The notes below the pieces were generated by a model, which was not told the origin of the DNA, searched no databases, and saw nothing but the letters and a program-made list of their open reading frames with translations. A stretch of DNA of 64,000 nt from DTKD01 sp964494345 (lineage in GTDB: Bacteria > Armatimonadota > UBA5829), in assembly GCA_964494345.1 (NCBI GenBank), contig CAZBSI010000002.1, positions 1-64,000 on the forward strand, in the 5' to 3' direction. Shown in pieces: positions 44,053 to 53,030 of the stretch. Made by a program: the position numbers and the translations under genes. How positions within the stretch are numbered: the first letter of the stretch is position 1; the number at the start of each line of letters is the position of its first letter.

Positions 44053-44943
44053 TCAGAATCCCATAATATTGCCTTCTTTTTTCTCCCTCGGCACATCAAA
44101 CGGTTTCTCCATATCGTAGTTGGAGACTAAATTCGTCAGCTTCCCATCGGCAGTATCAGCGGCTTTGTCGATATTTCCCTGTATCGAGGGGTCGCGTTTC
44201 ATCTTTTGCAGCGCAGCCAACAGTTTGGACATATCAGACGGATCCATTATATTGACCGAGTTGAAACCAGCCGCTATTTGGCCGATGGCTTTTGTCTCCA
44301 GATATAGCACGTTTCTGTATGCGCCCGCGAACTCTCGACACTCTGGCGGAGCGGGTTTGTTATCGAAGAACTTCATCGTGGCAAGCCAGTTCTTATACTG
44401 CCGGTTTAGCTCTTTTTTGGAATCCGCCAGCGGGTCTTGGGCCTCTTTGCCGTCGGGGTCCATTGCGAGATTGATCATACTCATCAGTCCACCCGCAGCC
44501 GAGCCGAGCATAAGCGCCTCGCCGGTGTCGCTGAGCAGCATCTGGCGGTGCTCTTCAACCTTTTTGACGTAAGCGAAATATTCCACCATCTCCCTGGTCG
44601 GCTTAGGCTTAGGGGCAGCTTCCGGAGTCTTCTCGGCAGGCGGCGTCTCACCCGGAGGCGCGGTTACGATTCCGCTGTCGGCAGGCTGGGGAGGAGGAGC
44701 AGTTGTGATGTTATGATCCTCTCGTTCAATCCCGGCCGGGGCAACTGTCGGGTTTCTGCCCCCTGCTACCACCACCAACAGTGCGATCAAACCGACAACC
44801 GCCAGGCCGATAAGAATATAGTAGAGCGGGTGCATTTTCTTTTTTGCGGGTTCGGCGGATTGCACGAACTCGTTGATTAATCCACACTTCGGGCACTGCC
44901 TTGTCCCCGACGGCAGTTCCAACCCGCACCTGGCACACTTCAT
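44053..44943 (-). CDS. Zinc-ribbon single-pass membrane protein of unknown function
   Basis: This 296-residue protein begins with a zinc ribbon (CARCGLELPSGTRQCPKCG, about 3-21), then a transmembrane helix (about 38-62) and a proline-rich linker (about 85-115). A helical C-terminal domain (about 116-296) follows. The ribbon should be cytoplasmic and the helical domain outside. The ATG has AGGAGA upstream. Function is unknown; no catalytic motif is visible. Confidence 0.75.
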   Translation of the reverse strand: MKCARCGLELPSGTRQCPKCGLINEFVQSAEPAKKKMHPLYYILIGLAVVGLIALLVVVAGGRNPTVAPAGIEREDHNITTAPPPQPADSGIVTAPPGETPPAEKTPEAAPKPKPTREMVEYFAYVKKVEEHRQMLLSDTGEALMLGSAAGGLMSMINLAMDPDGKEAQDPLADSKKELNRQYKNWLATMKFFDNKPAPPECREFAGAYRNVLYLETKAIGQIAAGFNSVNIMDPSDMSKLLAALQKMKRDPSIQGNIDKAADTADGKLTNLVSNYDMEKPFDVPREKKEGNIMGF

Positions 44944-45016
44944 GACTGTTCTCCTAAATCGAAATCCAGGGTCAATTTGACCGCGCGATCATTCTTTTGA
45001 GCAAGCCGAGATCACT

Positions 45017-45047
45017 CGGCCCCGTGCTTATATTAAGCACAGGGCCG
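45017..45047. other. Strong hairpin downstream of the sugar isomerase gene
   Basis: CGGCCCCGTGCTTA and TAAGCACAGGGCCG form a 13-bp stem with a single mismatch. No T-run follows on either strand, so it may be an mRNA 3'-end stabiliser rather than a terminator. Confidence 0.6.
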
Positions 45048-45075
45048 TGGCATACCTCTATGTTTTGATACGAGC

Positions 45076-45945
45076 CTACCTGCTCTTCAGTTCCGGCCAG
45101 TATTTCACGATAAGATCGGCGCTCTTTTGTACGCCCTCTACCTGATCACCCCCACCTTCGAACTCGATGGAGACAGCCCCGGTGTAGCCGGCGCGCTTCA
45201 GCAAGCCGATCAGATATTTGTAGTTCATATCAGTGGCTTCACCATCCGCCTCAAAACCTCGGGCTTTGGCGTGGACGTGATATGCGTAGGTCGCCAGCTT
45301 CGCGCTTTCGGTGTTGCGAGTCTCAGACGGCCAGTTGCCAAAGTCCAGGCAGGCCCCCACCCACGCCGGGTCTGTGCCCTTGATGACCTTCAGAATTCTG
45401 TCCGCCGTGCGGCTGACTCCGCCGTGGTTCTCGATCGTGATCTTCACATTCAGCTCTTTTGCGATCGGAAGAATCTGGTTGAAACCGTCGATGCAGCGCT
45501 GCACTCCGATGGTGTCGTCCTTTGCATCGTCGCCGGTGCTGCCGAGGTTAATTCGAACAACAGGCGCGCCGAGATAAGCGGCGGCTTTCAATTGCTTGAT
45601 ATCTTCTGCAATCTGTTTGTCGCGTGCGGCATCGTCGAGTGTTGCGATATTGCCCTCGATAATGAATCCGGTGATGGTCATCCCGGCATCCTTGCAAGTC
45701 TTTTTAATGGAATCCAGGTAGGGCTTGTCATAGGATTTCATCCAAATAGAGTTGTAGCATACGCCCGGTATGCCCATATCCTTGAGCATCTTAGGCACGG
45801 TGAGATAGTCGATCTTGCCCGAGCCGAACAAATCGCGCAGGCTGTAGGTATCACAGGACAGAATCGGCAATTTTTTCGCCTCCCCAGCATAAGCGGCAGA
45901 GCATAACACGCTCAGCGCTAAAACGATAACGATAGCAGTTCTCAT
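45076..45945 (-). CDS. Exported sugar phosphate isomerase/epimerase-like TIM barrel
   Basis: This 289-residue protein has a signal peptide (about 1-20) in front of an AP-endonuclease-2-type TIM barrel. Probable metal and catalytic residues lie in KITIENHGG, VGACLDFGNW, AYHVHAKA and SIEFEGGGD. The ATG at 45945 has GGGAG upstream and is preferred to one 8 codons earlier. It is the last gene of a minus-strand cluster with SMP-30, two exported oxidoreductases, ApbE and ThuA. It probably isomerises an oxidised sugar at the envelope. Confidence 0.85.
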   Translation of the reverse strand: MRTAIVIVLALSVLCSAAYAGEAKKLPILSCDTYSLRDLFGSGKIDYLTVPKMLKDMGIPGVCYNSIWMKSYDKPYLDSIKKTCKDAGMTITGFIIEGNIATLDDAARDKQIAEDIKQLKAAAYLGAPVVRINLGSTGDDAKDDTIGVQRCIDGFNQILPIAKELNVKITIENHGGVSRTADRILKVIKGTDPAWVGACLDFGNWPSETRNTESAKLATYAYHVHAKARGFEADGEATDMNYKYLIGLLKRAGYTGAVSIEFEGGGDQVEGVQKSADLIVKYWPELKSR

Positions 45946-46033
45946 AATTACTCCCTTCACAAAAAACAAGTGCGTTATATTTGCCCAGTATTAAAACCGG
46001 CAGAATATCCTGTAAGCAACGATTCACGTACAA

Positions 46034-46060
46034 TAACAGCGATCTCCGAATCGCCTGTTA
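46034..46060. repeat. Family C palindrome
   Basis: AACAGCGATCTCCGAATCGCCTGTT is an imperfect inverted repeat of family C, located between the isomerase gene start and the SMP-30 gene end. Confidence 0.7.
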
Positions 46061-46939
46061 TTTCGGCCTCGCCCTATACACCCCGGTCCTGGCAGTTATA
46101 TACAGCGTCTTGCCGTCTTTATCCCCAAATGCAAGGTTGGCCGGGACTTCCGGGACTGGAAAAGTATATAAATGCTTACCTGTCGGGTCGAAAACCCAGA
46201 TACCTTCGGGTCCGGACGAGTATAGATTCCCGTCCGTGCCGATCTTCATGCCATCCGGCACACCGGTTTTCGGGAATGTAAATATCACCTCGCCGCCGGA
46301 AATCGTCCCGTCTTTGGCGACGTCGAAGATTCTTATGTGCCGCCGATTAGACGAGTCTGCAATATAGAGCTTTTTTTCATCCAAAGATAAACACAAACCG
46401 TTGGGCATATCGAAATCTTTGGACAGCAGCGCCAGCTTGCCGTCCGGTTTGATCAGAAAGACGCCTTTAAAATCAAGCTGTCGATCCTCCTCTTTTACGC
46501 CGTAAGAGGGATCAGTAAAGTAAATACTCCCATCTGATCTGACGATAATATCGTTCGGACTGTTCAGTCGCTTACCTTCATAAGACTCGGCCAACACCGT
46601 GATCTTGCCGTCTTTTTCGGTGCGGGTGACTCGATGATGGCCGTAATCACACGCCACCAGTCTGCCCTGTCTGTCGAATGTAAGACCATTTGAAGGGCCT
46701 GCAGGGTCGCGGAAAACCTTGCATTCAGGGGCAGTGCCCGGGGTGGTTATCTCCCATATTTTGTTGTCGTTGCAGTCACTGAACAGCAAACTGCCCCACG
46801 GCGTCCAAACCGGACCTTCAGTGAATTTATATGTCCCCGGCAGCTTCTCGACTTCCCACTGCTGTGGTTTCGCCGAGACATCAGTCGCCGCAGACATTAT
46901 CATCAACGCGATTATCCCAAGCCATAAGCACTCTCTCAT
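46058..46939 (-). CDS. Exported SMP-30/gluconolactonase-like beta-propeller
   Basis: This 293-residue exported protein (signal peptide about 1-23) belongs to the SMP-30/gluconolactonase/LRE family, which hydrolyses sugar lactones. Metal-site motifs are FTEGPVW (Glu), SPNDI (Asn-Asp) and VPDGMKIGTDGNLY (Asp). The ATG at 46939 has GGAGGG upstream; the longer frame overlaps the preceding gene and is rejected. In this cluster it would open lactones formed by the neighbouring oxidoreductases. Confidence 0.88.
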   Translation of the reverse strand: MRECLWLGIIALMIMSAATDVSAKPQQWEVEKLPGTYKFTEGPVWTPWGSLLFSDCNDNKIWEITTPGTAPECKVFRDPAGPSNGLTFDRQGRLVACDYGHHRVTRTEKDGKITVLAESYEGKRLNSPNDIIVRSDGSIYFTDPSYGVKEEDRQLDFKGVFLIKPDGKLALLSKDFDMPNGLCLSLDEKKLYIADSSNRRHIRIFDVAKDGTISGGEVIFTFPKTGVPDGMKIGTDGNLYSSGPEGIWVFDPTGKHLYTFPVPEVPANLAFGDKDGKTLYITARTGVYRARPK

Positions 46940-46959
46940 ACAGCCCTCCAATCGATAAA

Positions 46960-48189
46960 CTACGCCTCCGCTATCCGGCGCAGGGTCGGCATAAACTTCA
47001 TTTTCCTGCCCTTCACCATAGCGTGATAGCCCAGCATTGTGCAAATAGAATGCTGATACCCCACCTCAAACGGCGCATTCGTCTTTTCGCGACTTCTCAC
47101 ACACTCCAACCAGTTGCCAATATGGACCTGATTAGGGTTGCCGGATATTTTGATCTCGTCCTTGATCTTGTCCGGCCCTCGACCGCCGTCTCCGGTCGCG
47201 CTCCAGGTAGATTCTTTGAATACCCCGTTGGTTCCATATATGCTCAAACCGGCGTCGGCGGAGTTGCCCAGCCCGGACAGGTATCGCATCATAAACCCTT
47301 CCGGGAAATCGTAGATTGCATACAGCGTGTCGTCGTGCTCCCGGCCGTCTTTCCAGACGTATTGCCCGCCGCTTGCCACCGCATTCGATGGGAACTTTGC
47401 GCCAGTAAGCCACAGTCCGACGTCGAAGTAGTGCGCTCCGAGGACTGCTATCGGCCCGTTGGTATATTCCCGATAAAGCTGCCACTCACCGTAGCGGTGC
47501 GGGTCGAACGGCCTGTTCGGCAGGTGCATTAAAAAACGCTTCCAGTCGACGTCCTCGGCTTTGATTCCGCTCACATTTTGCCGCCATCGCGGGTTGCAGT
47601 CGTTCCAACCGATCTCCACCCTGCTAATGGTTCCCAGCGCGCCGGATTGAATCAGTTTCGCCGCCTCTTTCCAGTTTCCCTCACTTCTGCGCTGAGTCCC
47701 CACCTGAATAACGCACTTGGATGCCTCAAACGCATCCATAGCAGCGTTGGCCTCGGCGAGGTCCTTTGCAAGCGGCTTCTCTATGAATACATCCTTGCCC
47801 GCTTTTATCGCATCGGTGAGAATCCTTGCGTGTGAGAAGTCCGGGGTAGCGATGACAACCGCGTCTATGTCTTCCAAGGCAAGCAGGTCTTCGTAGTTGG
47901 TGAATGCTCGCGGCGCGGCGCCGTATCGCTCCTTAACCTTTTCGACCATCTGCTCCCGCCTCACGCTCCAGGTGTCACAGACCGCGGTCACCTCGGCGTT
48001 TAACGCCTTATCTACCGCCTTAATGTCGTTAAAGAGCTGGCTTCCGCGCACCCCGACCCCGATCATCCCGATTGAAATTCGGTCGTTGGCAGCAAAGGCT
48101 CGGGAGCTTGCCATTCCCACACCCGCAAGTGCTATCCCCGCCGCTGTGCCGACTAGAAACTCTCTTCTGCTGATTCCATTCTCAGTCAT
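46960..48189 (-). CDS. Tat-exported Gfo/Idh/MocA oxidoreductase (1)
   Basis: This 409-residue protein begins with a twin-arginine signal (SRREFLVGTAAG), so it is folded with its cofactor before export. The Rossmann motif GMIGVGVRGSQL, EKPLAK (about 128-133) and the C-terminal domain with the catalytic-type His in GAHYFDVGLWL are present. It lies 12 bases after the second Tat oxidoreductase. By analogy with glucose-fructose oxidoreductase, the NAD(P) is probably held tightly. The substrate is unknown. Confidence 0.9.
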   Translation of the reverse strand: MTENGISRREFLVGTAAGIALAGVGMASSRAFAANDRISIGMIGVGVRGSQLFNDIKAVDKALNAEVTAVCDTWSVRREQMVEKVKERYGAAPRAFTNYEDLLALEDIDAVVIATPDFSHARILTDAIKAGKDVFIEKPLAKDLAEANAAMDAFEASKCVIQVGTQRRSEGNWKEAAKLIQSGALGTISRVEIGWNDCNPRWRQNVSGIKAEDVDWKRFLMHLPNRPFDPHRYGEWQLYREYTNGPIAVLGAHYFDVGLWLTGAKFPSNAVASGGQYVWKDGREHDDTLYAIYDFPEGFMMRYLSGLGNSADAGLSIYGTNGVFKESTWSATGDGGRGPDKIKDEIKISGNPNQVHIGNWLECVRSREKTNAPFEVGYQHSICTMLGYHAMVKGRKMKFMPTLRRIAEA

Positions 48190-48201
48190 AGCCGATCAGT
48201 C

Positions 48202-49470
48202 CTATATCTTATAAAGCGAGGCCGGAATATCGGTCCACTGCCTGGATTCCATCGCCTCGTTAGCTTTAATCGCCGCAAGGCAAGTTTCCAAGCCGACCCT
48301 GGCAGAGCACATCGGCTCGTGGCCGTCGCGAATAGTCTGGAAGAAGTCTTCCATCTCGAGGGTATAAGCGTCCTTTTTCAGGTTCGCTATCTCGTCCGCG
48401 ATGGCACTGCCCTCGGCGGCTTCTTTCTGAAGTCGAGGTGATTTGCTGGCGTCGAGAACGATTCCGCCCTTACCTGCGTCTTTTGTGGCCATGCTCTCCC
48501 AGATTTCCTCATCGGTTTTCGGCTCTCTATAGAACGTGCACGGCCCCTCGGAGAGGATCATCGTGCCCTTGGTCCCCATAATTTGCTCTGTCGCGCCGTC
48601 GAACTGGTTCGTCGTCAGGGACTGGAACGTGTATTTGACCCCGTTGGGATACTCAAAAACCATCTGCACGTTGTCGAAGATATCCCGGCCGTCCTTCCAG
48701 AAGTCCAGCCCGCCGATTCCGACCACCGCGGAAGGAACGCTGCCGACCATCCAGTTGACCACGTCGATCTGGTGGCTTCCGAGTTCCGCCATCAGACCCT
48801 GCGAGGACTTCTTATAAAGTCGCCAGTTGGTCAGTTCCTCGGTGGAGTCCGCAGGCACAGGGCGACGCCAGCTCGCGTTTCGGTTCCACTGAGATCGGAC
48901 GTGCGTGACCTCTCCGAGCAGTCCGTCCTGAATCATCTTGTAGGCGTGTCGATAGCGCGGGTTGTAGCGGCGCTGGTGGCCTATCTGGAGTTTCTTGCCG
49001 GTCTGCCGCGCCACTCTCGCCATATGAATCGCGCCCTCGGTTGAGTATGCCATCATCTTCTCGCAAAGCACGTGTTTGCCAGCACGCAGCGAATCGACGG
49101 TCATCGACTCGTGAAGCCCGATGGGGGTGGCGATTATCACGGCCTGGATGTCTTTGTTGTCCAGCATCTCTTTATAATCCGCATAACCCTTCGCGCCCTT
49201 GGCGATATCGAGACCGCGCTGCAGGTGTTTGGGTTGAATGTCGCAACAGGCTATAACCTTCACGTTAGGGATTTTTATAGCTTTCGAAAGCAGCATCTGG
49301 CCTTCGCTGCCGATGCCGATAAAGGCTACGTTAATGGTGTCGTCCGGCCCGATCATCTCGGCGTGGGCGTGTGTAAAGACACCTATACTGCCGATCCCGA
49401 TAGCCGCCGCCGTTGCGACTGTCCCTTTTAAAAAATCTCTTCTGCTGAGTCCGTCTGCCTGATCAGTCAT
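48202..49470 (-). CDS. Tat-exported Gfo/Idh/MocA oxidoreductase (2)
   Basis: This 422-residue protein has a twin-arginine signal (SRRDFLKGTVATAAA). The Rossmann motif is FIGIGSEGQ. In place of the usual EKP it reads EKMMA (about 124-128), losing the proline. The C-terminal domain contains ELGSHQIDVVNW. The ATG at 49470 has GAGAGG upstream, better than an ATG 4 codons earlier. Its start overlaps the end of apbE by 8 bases. Confidence 0.88.
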   Translation of the reverse strand: MTDQADGLSRRDFLKGTVATAAAIGIGSIGVFTHAHAEMIGPDDTINVAFIGIGSEGQMLLSKAIKIPNVKVIACCDIQPKHLQRGLDIAKGAKGYADYKEMLDNKDIQAVIIATPIGLHESMTVDSLRAGKHVLCEKMMAYSTEGAIHMARVARQTGKKLQIGHQRRYNPRYRHAYKMIQDGLLGEVTHVRSQWNRNASWRRPVPADSTEELTNWRLYKKSSQGLMAELGSHQIDVVNWMVGSVPSAVVGIGGLDFWKDGRDIFDNVQMVFEYPNGVKYTFQSLTTNQFDGATEQIMGTKGTMILSEGPCTFYREPKTDEEIWESMATKDAGKGGIVLDASKSPRLQKEAAEGSAIADEIANLKKDAYTLEMEDFFQTIRDGHEPMCSARVGLETCLAAIKANEAMESRQWTDIPASLYKI

Positions 49471-50356
49471 ATTCCTCTCCATTGCTAATTAAGTCTTCGA
49501 CGCAGCCATCGACATCCATAAAAAGCGCTCTCACGCCGGGATAGGCAGTCACCATGCCGGTCCCGCGTAAATAAAACACTGTCGAAAGTGCGTCGGCCAC
49601 CATAGCGTCACTCGTAATAACGCTCACCGATGCTGCAGCACTTCTTGCAGCCTCCCCGGTTTTCGGGTCTATTATATGTTCGAAATGTTCTTCTATGTTC
49701 GGGTCGCGCTGGGCAGGCCCCCCCGAAGTCGACATAGCCTCGTCGTTTAATTCGATCTCTGCCGCGCGTTCGTCTATTCTGGACGGATGCCTGATACCCA
49801 CATTCCAACTGCCGATAGATTGAATCGTGCTCCCCCCGCCGCTTACCAAAGCCGAGGTTACGCCGTATTCGCGCAATATCGACACGGCCTGGCGGACCGC
49901 ATAGCCCTTGCCGATCGCTCCTAAATTGATCTTTAAACCAGGCTTGTCGAACCTTACCTCGTGGGTGGGTTCATCGAGGACCACGCTTCCCATACCAACA
50001 TTCGCCAGCGCGTCCTCTATTGCCTGCTTTTCGGGCGCGATTCCGTTAAGTTCGGCCTGTCGCCACAACTCTATCAACCCCCCAGCGGTGACATCGAAAG
50101 CCCCGTCTGAGCTGCTCCAGATATCCCTGGCCACGCTCAGAATCTCGAACAGATCCGGCGTCACCATAACCGCCCTGTGCGCGGCCTCCTCGTTTAGATG
50201 AGAGACCTCAGAATACGGATTAAAACAGCTCAGTTCCCTGTCGAGTCTGGCGATATCCTCAAACGCAAGGTTGGCAATGTCGATCAGGCCCTGCGCGTCG
50301 TGTTCAAAGATTATCTCAAACTCGCAGGCCATCGCCGGTCGCGTGAGCCTAAACAT
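49463..50356 (-). CDS. FAD:protein FMN transferase (ApbE-like)
   Basis: This 297-residue enzyme covalently attaches FMN to threonine or serine of target flavoproteins. Motifs are DVTAGGLIELW, INLGAIGKGYAV, SGGGSTI, HIIDPKTG and SDAMVADALST. No signal peptide or lipobox is seen, although many ApbE proteins are exported. No obvious flavinylated target (RnfG/NqrC/FMN-bind domain) lies in the window. It lies between thuA-like and the Tat oxidoreductases in one operon. Confidence 0.9.
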   Translation of the reverse strand: MFRLTRPAMACEFEIIFEHDAQGLIDIANLAFEDIARLDRELSCFNPYSEVSHLNEEAAHRAVMVTPDLFEILSVARDIWSSSDGAFDVTAGGLIELWRQAELNGIAPEKQAIEDALANVGMGSVVLDEPTHEVRFDKPGLKINLGAIGKGYAVRQAVSILREYGVTSALVSGGGSTIQSIGSWNVGIRHPSRIDERAAEIELNDEAMSTSGGPAQRDPNIEEHFEHIIDPKTGEAARSAAASVSVITSDAMVADALSTVFYLRGTGMVTAYPGVRALFMDVDGCVEDLISNGEEYD

Positions 50357-50368
50357 ATCTGCCCCGCA

Positions 50369-51061
50369 TCACGGATTGAGCCTAAAAGTCGCCCATTTCG
50401 ACCCGTTAATAACAAGCTGCTGAAAGCCAGGGTTGTCGAATGCTTCCTTGCCGTGGCCGAGGGTGTTTACAAATACCCTGCCCTTGCCGTAGTACTGAAC
50501 CCACGCCACCGGCTCGCTGTCCTTATCCCGTCGAGCCAGCACTACCAGCTTCGCTTCAGGATGCAACTTGTCGCAGTAGGTCTCATCTTTGACCTCGAAT
50601 CCCGCCATTCCCTTCACAACAGGGTGGCTTTTGCCGGTTATATTGACCTTAAAGAGTTCATTACCATGCGTCGTAAACCTGCCGCCCACCATTTTCCAGT
50701 AGGCATCAGATTCCAAAAAGGTATCCGTCGCACAGTGTATTCCCACGAAGCCCTTGCCGTTTGAAACAAAGTCTAAAAGTCCCTGTTCCTGTTCTTTGGT
50801 GGGGTTGAGACGGGTGGTGTACATAATGACCAGGTCGTAGTTTTTGATATTCTCAGCTTTGAACTGGTCGAGGTCTCTGGATACTGTGACGGTAAAATCC
50901 CCGGTGGCTTCCATAAAGTTTTTGAGTATTGGATAAAGTTCGGGGTTGTCGTGAAACGGGCCGCCGACCATAAACAGGACCTTGGAAGGAGCCGGTTTCA
51001 CGTCACCAGCCACAGCCGGAATCGAAAGAAGCAATAGCAGCACTAACAGCTTGATCCTCAT
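50369..51061 (-). CDS. Exported ThuA-domain protein
   Basis: This 230-residue protein has a signal peptide (about 1-19) and a ThuA/type-1 glutamine-amidotransferase-like fold. Motifs are VGGPFHDNPELYP, YDLVIMYTTR, GKGFVGIHCATDTF and GKGRVFVNTLGHG. ThuA proteins are linked to trehalose and other disaccharide oxidation and 3-keto sugar metabolism. The ATG has GGAGGA upstream. It is the first gene of the minus-strand cluster. Confidence 0.85.
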   Translation of the reverse strand: MRIKLLVLLLLLSIPAVAGDVKPAPSKVLFMVGGPFHDNPELYPILKNFMEATGDFTVTVSRDLDQFKAENIKNYDLVIMYTTRLNPTKEQEQGLLDFVSNGKGFVGIHCATDTFLESDAYWKMVGGRFTTHGNELFKVNITGKSHPVVKGMAGFEVKDETYCDKLHPEAKLVVLARRDKDSEPVAWVQYYGKGRVFVNTLGHGKEAFDNPGFQQLVINGSKWATFRLNP

Positions 51062-51132
51062 AGGTGTCCTCCGGTTTTGCGCAGATTCGGCACTCCGAGC
51101 GGAAACTACCGTTGAACCGACGAGCTATCGAA

Positions 51133-51161
51133 AGTCTACCACAGCAGTCGAACATTCTCAA
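51133..51161 (-). promoter_or_regulatory. Promoter of the thuA-apbE-oxidoreductase cluster
   Basis: On the minus strand TTGAGA (51156-51161), 17 bases, TAGACT (51133-51138) preceded by TGG. It is located about 70 bases before the ThuA ATG. Confidence 0.5.
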
Positions 51162-51184
51162 GCCGTTTGAGGTTAAAGCTATGT

Positions 51185-51210
51185 GGGCGACGAGTTCAGA
51201 ATCGTCGCCC
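51185..51210. repeat. Family C-like palindrome
   Basis: GGGCGACGAGTTCAGAATCGTCGCCC is a diverged family C inverted repeat between the ThuA promoter and the next minus-strand gene. Confidence 0.65.
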
Positions 51211-51217
51211 AATCAGG

Positions 51218-52147
51218 CTATTTTTCCTTCTTGCTCTCACGCGGCGTGCTGTACAGGGGCACACTTGCGGAGGAGCGCACCAAAACCCACGATGTGACGT
51301 CATCTACGGTCTGGGTTATGTCCTTGCCGATTGCCGTCACAATCAACATCACACTCGAAGAGCCTTTAAATATCCCCGCAGGAATTGTGCTCGATACCAC
51401 ATACGACGGTATCAGCACGCCGCGTTTTATATAATCTTCCAAATCAGTAGGGCTTACGGGGCTGAATTCGAGGTTGCGGCTGATGTCGGGTTTTGCGCAG
51501 GATGTCCAGGTGATGCTGCGATCCTTGCTTCCCCCATAAGCTCGCAATATGTAACCCACCGCCCCAGTTACGGGCTTCCATTTTATAACTATTGGCTTGT
51601 CGAGATTTGGCTGTGCAGGTGAAATTGTGACGCCGACAGGGTCGAGGAAGCGCTGGTCTTTGGTCAGGGTAACCGACGTGGAGCCGCAGTAATTAGTCTT
51701 AAGGGCATAGGCGCCGGAAAAATCCAGGGAGCTGTCGAACGGCTTGGCGCCTATTCCCGGCCAGAACGCGAACGACTTCTCCGGGATTTGCCTGTCGTCG
51801 ATTTGTCCTGTTTCATGGGAAGTGGTTATTTTCGGTTGAGTTGCGGGGGCGTTTTGGCCGCTGCCCCAATACTCTCTAAGCTCGAATTTGACCGGCTCCG
51901 ATTTGGCGGAATTGGCGGAGAAGTCTATGCTCAAGTCAAGGCTGCTGCCCAATTTAAGCGACTCAGGAATCGTTACGGTGGCCTTGGAACCCGATACGGC
52001 AGCTTCCTGAGAGGCGAGTTCCACGTTGATCATTCTGGCCACCGGGGGTTTGGGCGCTTCGACTCCCTCCGGGGTCGTCGAGATAGATGGAAAAACAAGC
52101 CTCGCTGTGCTTATTGTAATAACAAACAGGGTTTTGAGTAGAGACAA
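51218..52147 (-). CDS. Secreted protein of unknown function with FN3-like region
   Basis: This 309-residue protein begins with a hydrophobic segment (about 4-20) that may be a signal peptide or anchor. Residues about 45-170 are beta-rich. Residues 190-300 look like a fibronectin-type module (PVGVTISPAQPNLDKPIVIKW, then VGYILRAYGG). The C-terminus is charged (RESKKEK). The start is TTG with AAGGAG 8 bases upstream. I do not recognise the family. Confidence 0.65.
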   Translation of the reverse strand: MSLLKTLFVITISTARLVFPSISTTPEGVEAPKPPVARMINVELASQEAAVSGSKATVTIPESLKLGSSLDLSIDFSANSAKSEPVKFELREYWGSGQNAPATQPKITTSHETGQIDDRQIPEKSFAFWPGIGAKPFDSSLDFSGAYALKTNYCGSTSVTLTKDQRFLDPVGVTISPAQPNLDKPIVIKWKPVTGAVGYILRAYGGSKDRSITWTSCAKPDISRNLEFSPVSPTDLEDYIKRGVLIPSYVVSSTIPAGIFKGSSSVMLIVTAIGKDITQTVDDVTSWVLVRSSASVPLYSTPRESKKEK

Positions 52148-52242
52148 ATCAACCGCTCCTTACACAATGACTATTTTATAATCACATCCATATTGACGCA
52201 ATCAGCGCCGCAGCAGGTTCCCACGATCGCAGATCGGCGCAC

Positions 52243-52260
52243 AATACTACTTTGGTAGTA
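52243..52260. other. Perfect palindrome ATACTAC-TTTG-GTAGTAT
   Basis: Seven-base arms around TTTG, followed on the plus strand by AAAAAATT. It could be an operator or a small hairpin. It lies in 52148-52652, which otherwise holds only a terminator hairpin and the rpsT promoter. Confidence 0.4.
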
Positions 52261-52437
52261 TAAAAAATTAGGTCGAAGAGGTAATCGACAGCTTGTATAA
52301 CTACGGGTAAAATGCGTATGGTTGCGAAGAACGGTTCAACAAAGCCCGGATGCGTATGCTAGCCATCATTATTTACAGGGCTTTAATGAATTGCAGCCCA
52401 TCGTCAAAATTGAAAAAGTGAATAGCTATATAAGTGG

Positions 52438-52463
52438 AAAAGCTCGGTGAAAGCCGAGCTTTT
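52438..52463. terminator. Orphan bidirectional terminator
   Basis: AAAAGCTCGG and CCGAGCTTTT are perfect 10-base arms around TGAAAG, giving an A-tract and T-tract on both sides. No annotated gene ends here: the gene on the left starts on the minus strand and rpsT starts on the right. Confidence 0.75.
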
Positions 52464-52569
52464 CGCACAAATCGCCACAGCAATTTTACCACGCTCTAAT
52501 ATATTACCACATCCGCAGCCTCTCGCAACCTGATCAATGGTAAACCCTCAGTTTTTCCGTCCGTGGCTA

Positions 52570-52598
52570 TTGCATTTTACTGATCAAACTGGTATACT
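52570..52598 (+). promoter_or_regulatory. Promoter of rpsT
   Basis: TTGCAT (52570-52575), 17 bases, TATACT (52593-52598) preceded by TGG. The leader to the TTG start is about 50 bases. Confidence 0.65.
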
Positions 52599-52652
52599 GG
52601 CAGAGTTATTAGTATAACAATCCCGTCGATACGGACAGGGGGTGAGACCTAG

Positions 52653-52925
52653 TTGCCGAATATTAAATCCGTAATTAAAGATGTTAAGAAGTCTCGTGAG
52701 CGCAGGCTGCGAAACCTGGATACGAGGTCCAAAATTAAGACCTTCGTCAAGAAAACCAAGGCCGCTATGGACGATCAGTCCGACCAGGTGACTGCGCTGC
52801 TCAGTGAGACTGTCAGCATAGTCGACAAGGCCGCGAAGAGAGGGATTATCCATCCCAACGCCGCCGCTCGACGCAAATCCAGGCTTATGAAGCGCGCCAA
52901 CCTGAAGGCCGCCGCCTCAGAGTAA
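52653..52925 (+). CDS. rpsT: 30S ribosomal protein S20
   Basis: This 90-residue basic helical protein binds 16S rRNA. Typical segments are PNIKSVIKDVKKSRERRLRN, a central helix and GIIHPNAAARRKSRLMKR. The start is TTG, with GGGGGTGA 8 bases upstream; non-ATG starts are common for S20 and may limit its translation. It has its own promoter. Confidence 0.95.
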   Translation: MPNIKSVIKDVKKSRERRLRNLDTRSKIKTFVKKTKAAMDDQSDQVTALLSETVSIVDKAAKRGIIHPNAAARRKSRLMKRANLKAAASE

Positions 52926-53030
52926 GCCCGGCTGCTACAGCAGTATATCAGATATTTCCAAGAGAGGTAAGCGATGCTGCCTCTCTTTTCTTCGTAACCC
53001 TGCTTTGCGACGTAATATGAGGTTGCAGAT

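Noticed and set aside
52318..52362. 14-codon frame ending in KPGCVC, peptide-like
   Set aside because: No ribosome-binding site and no modifying enzyme or exporter nearby; such short frames occur by chance.
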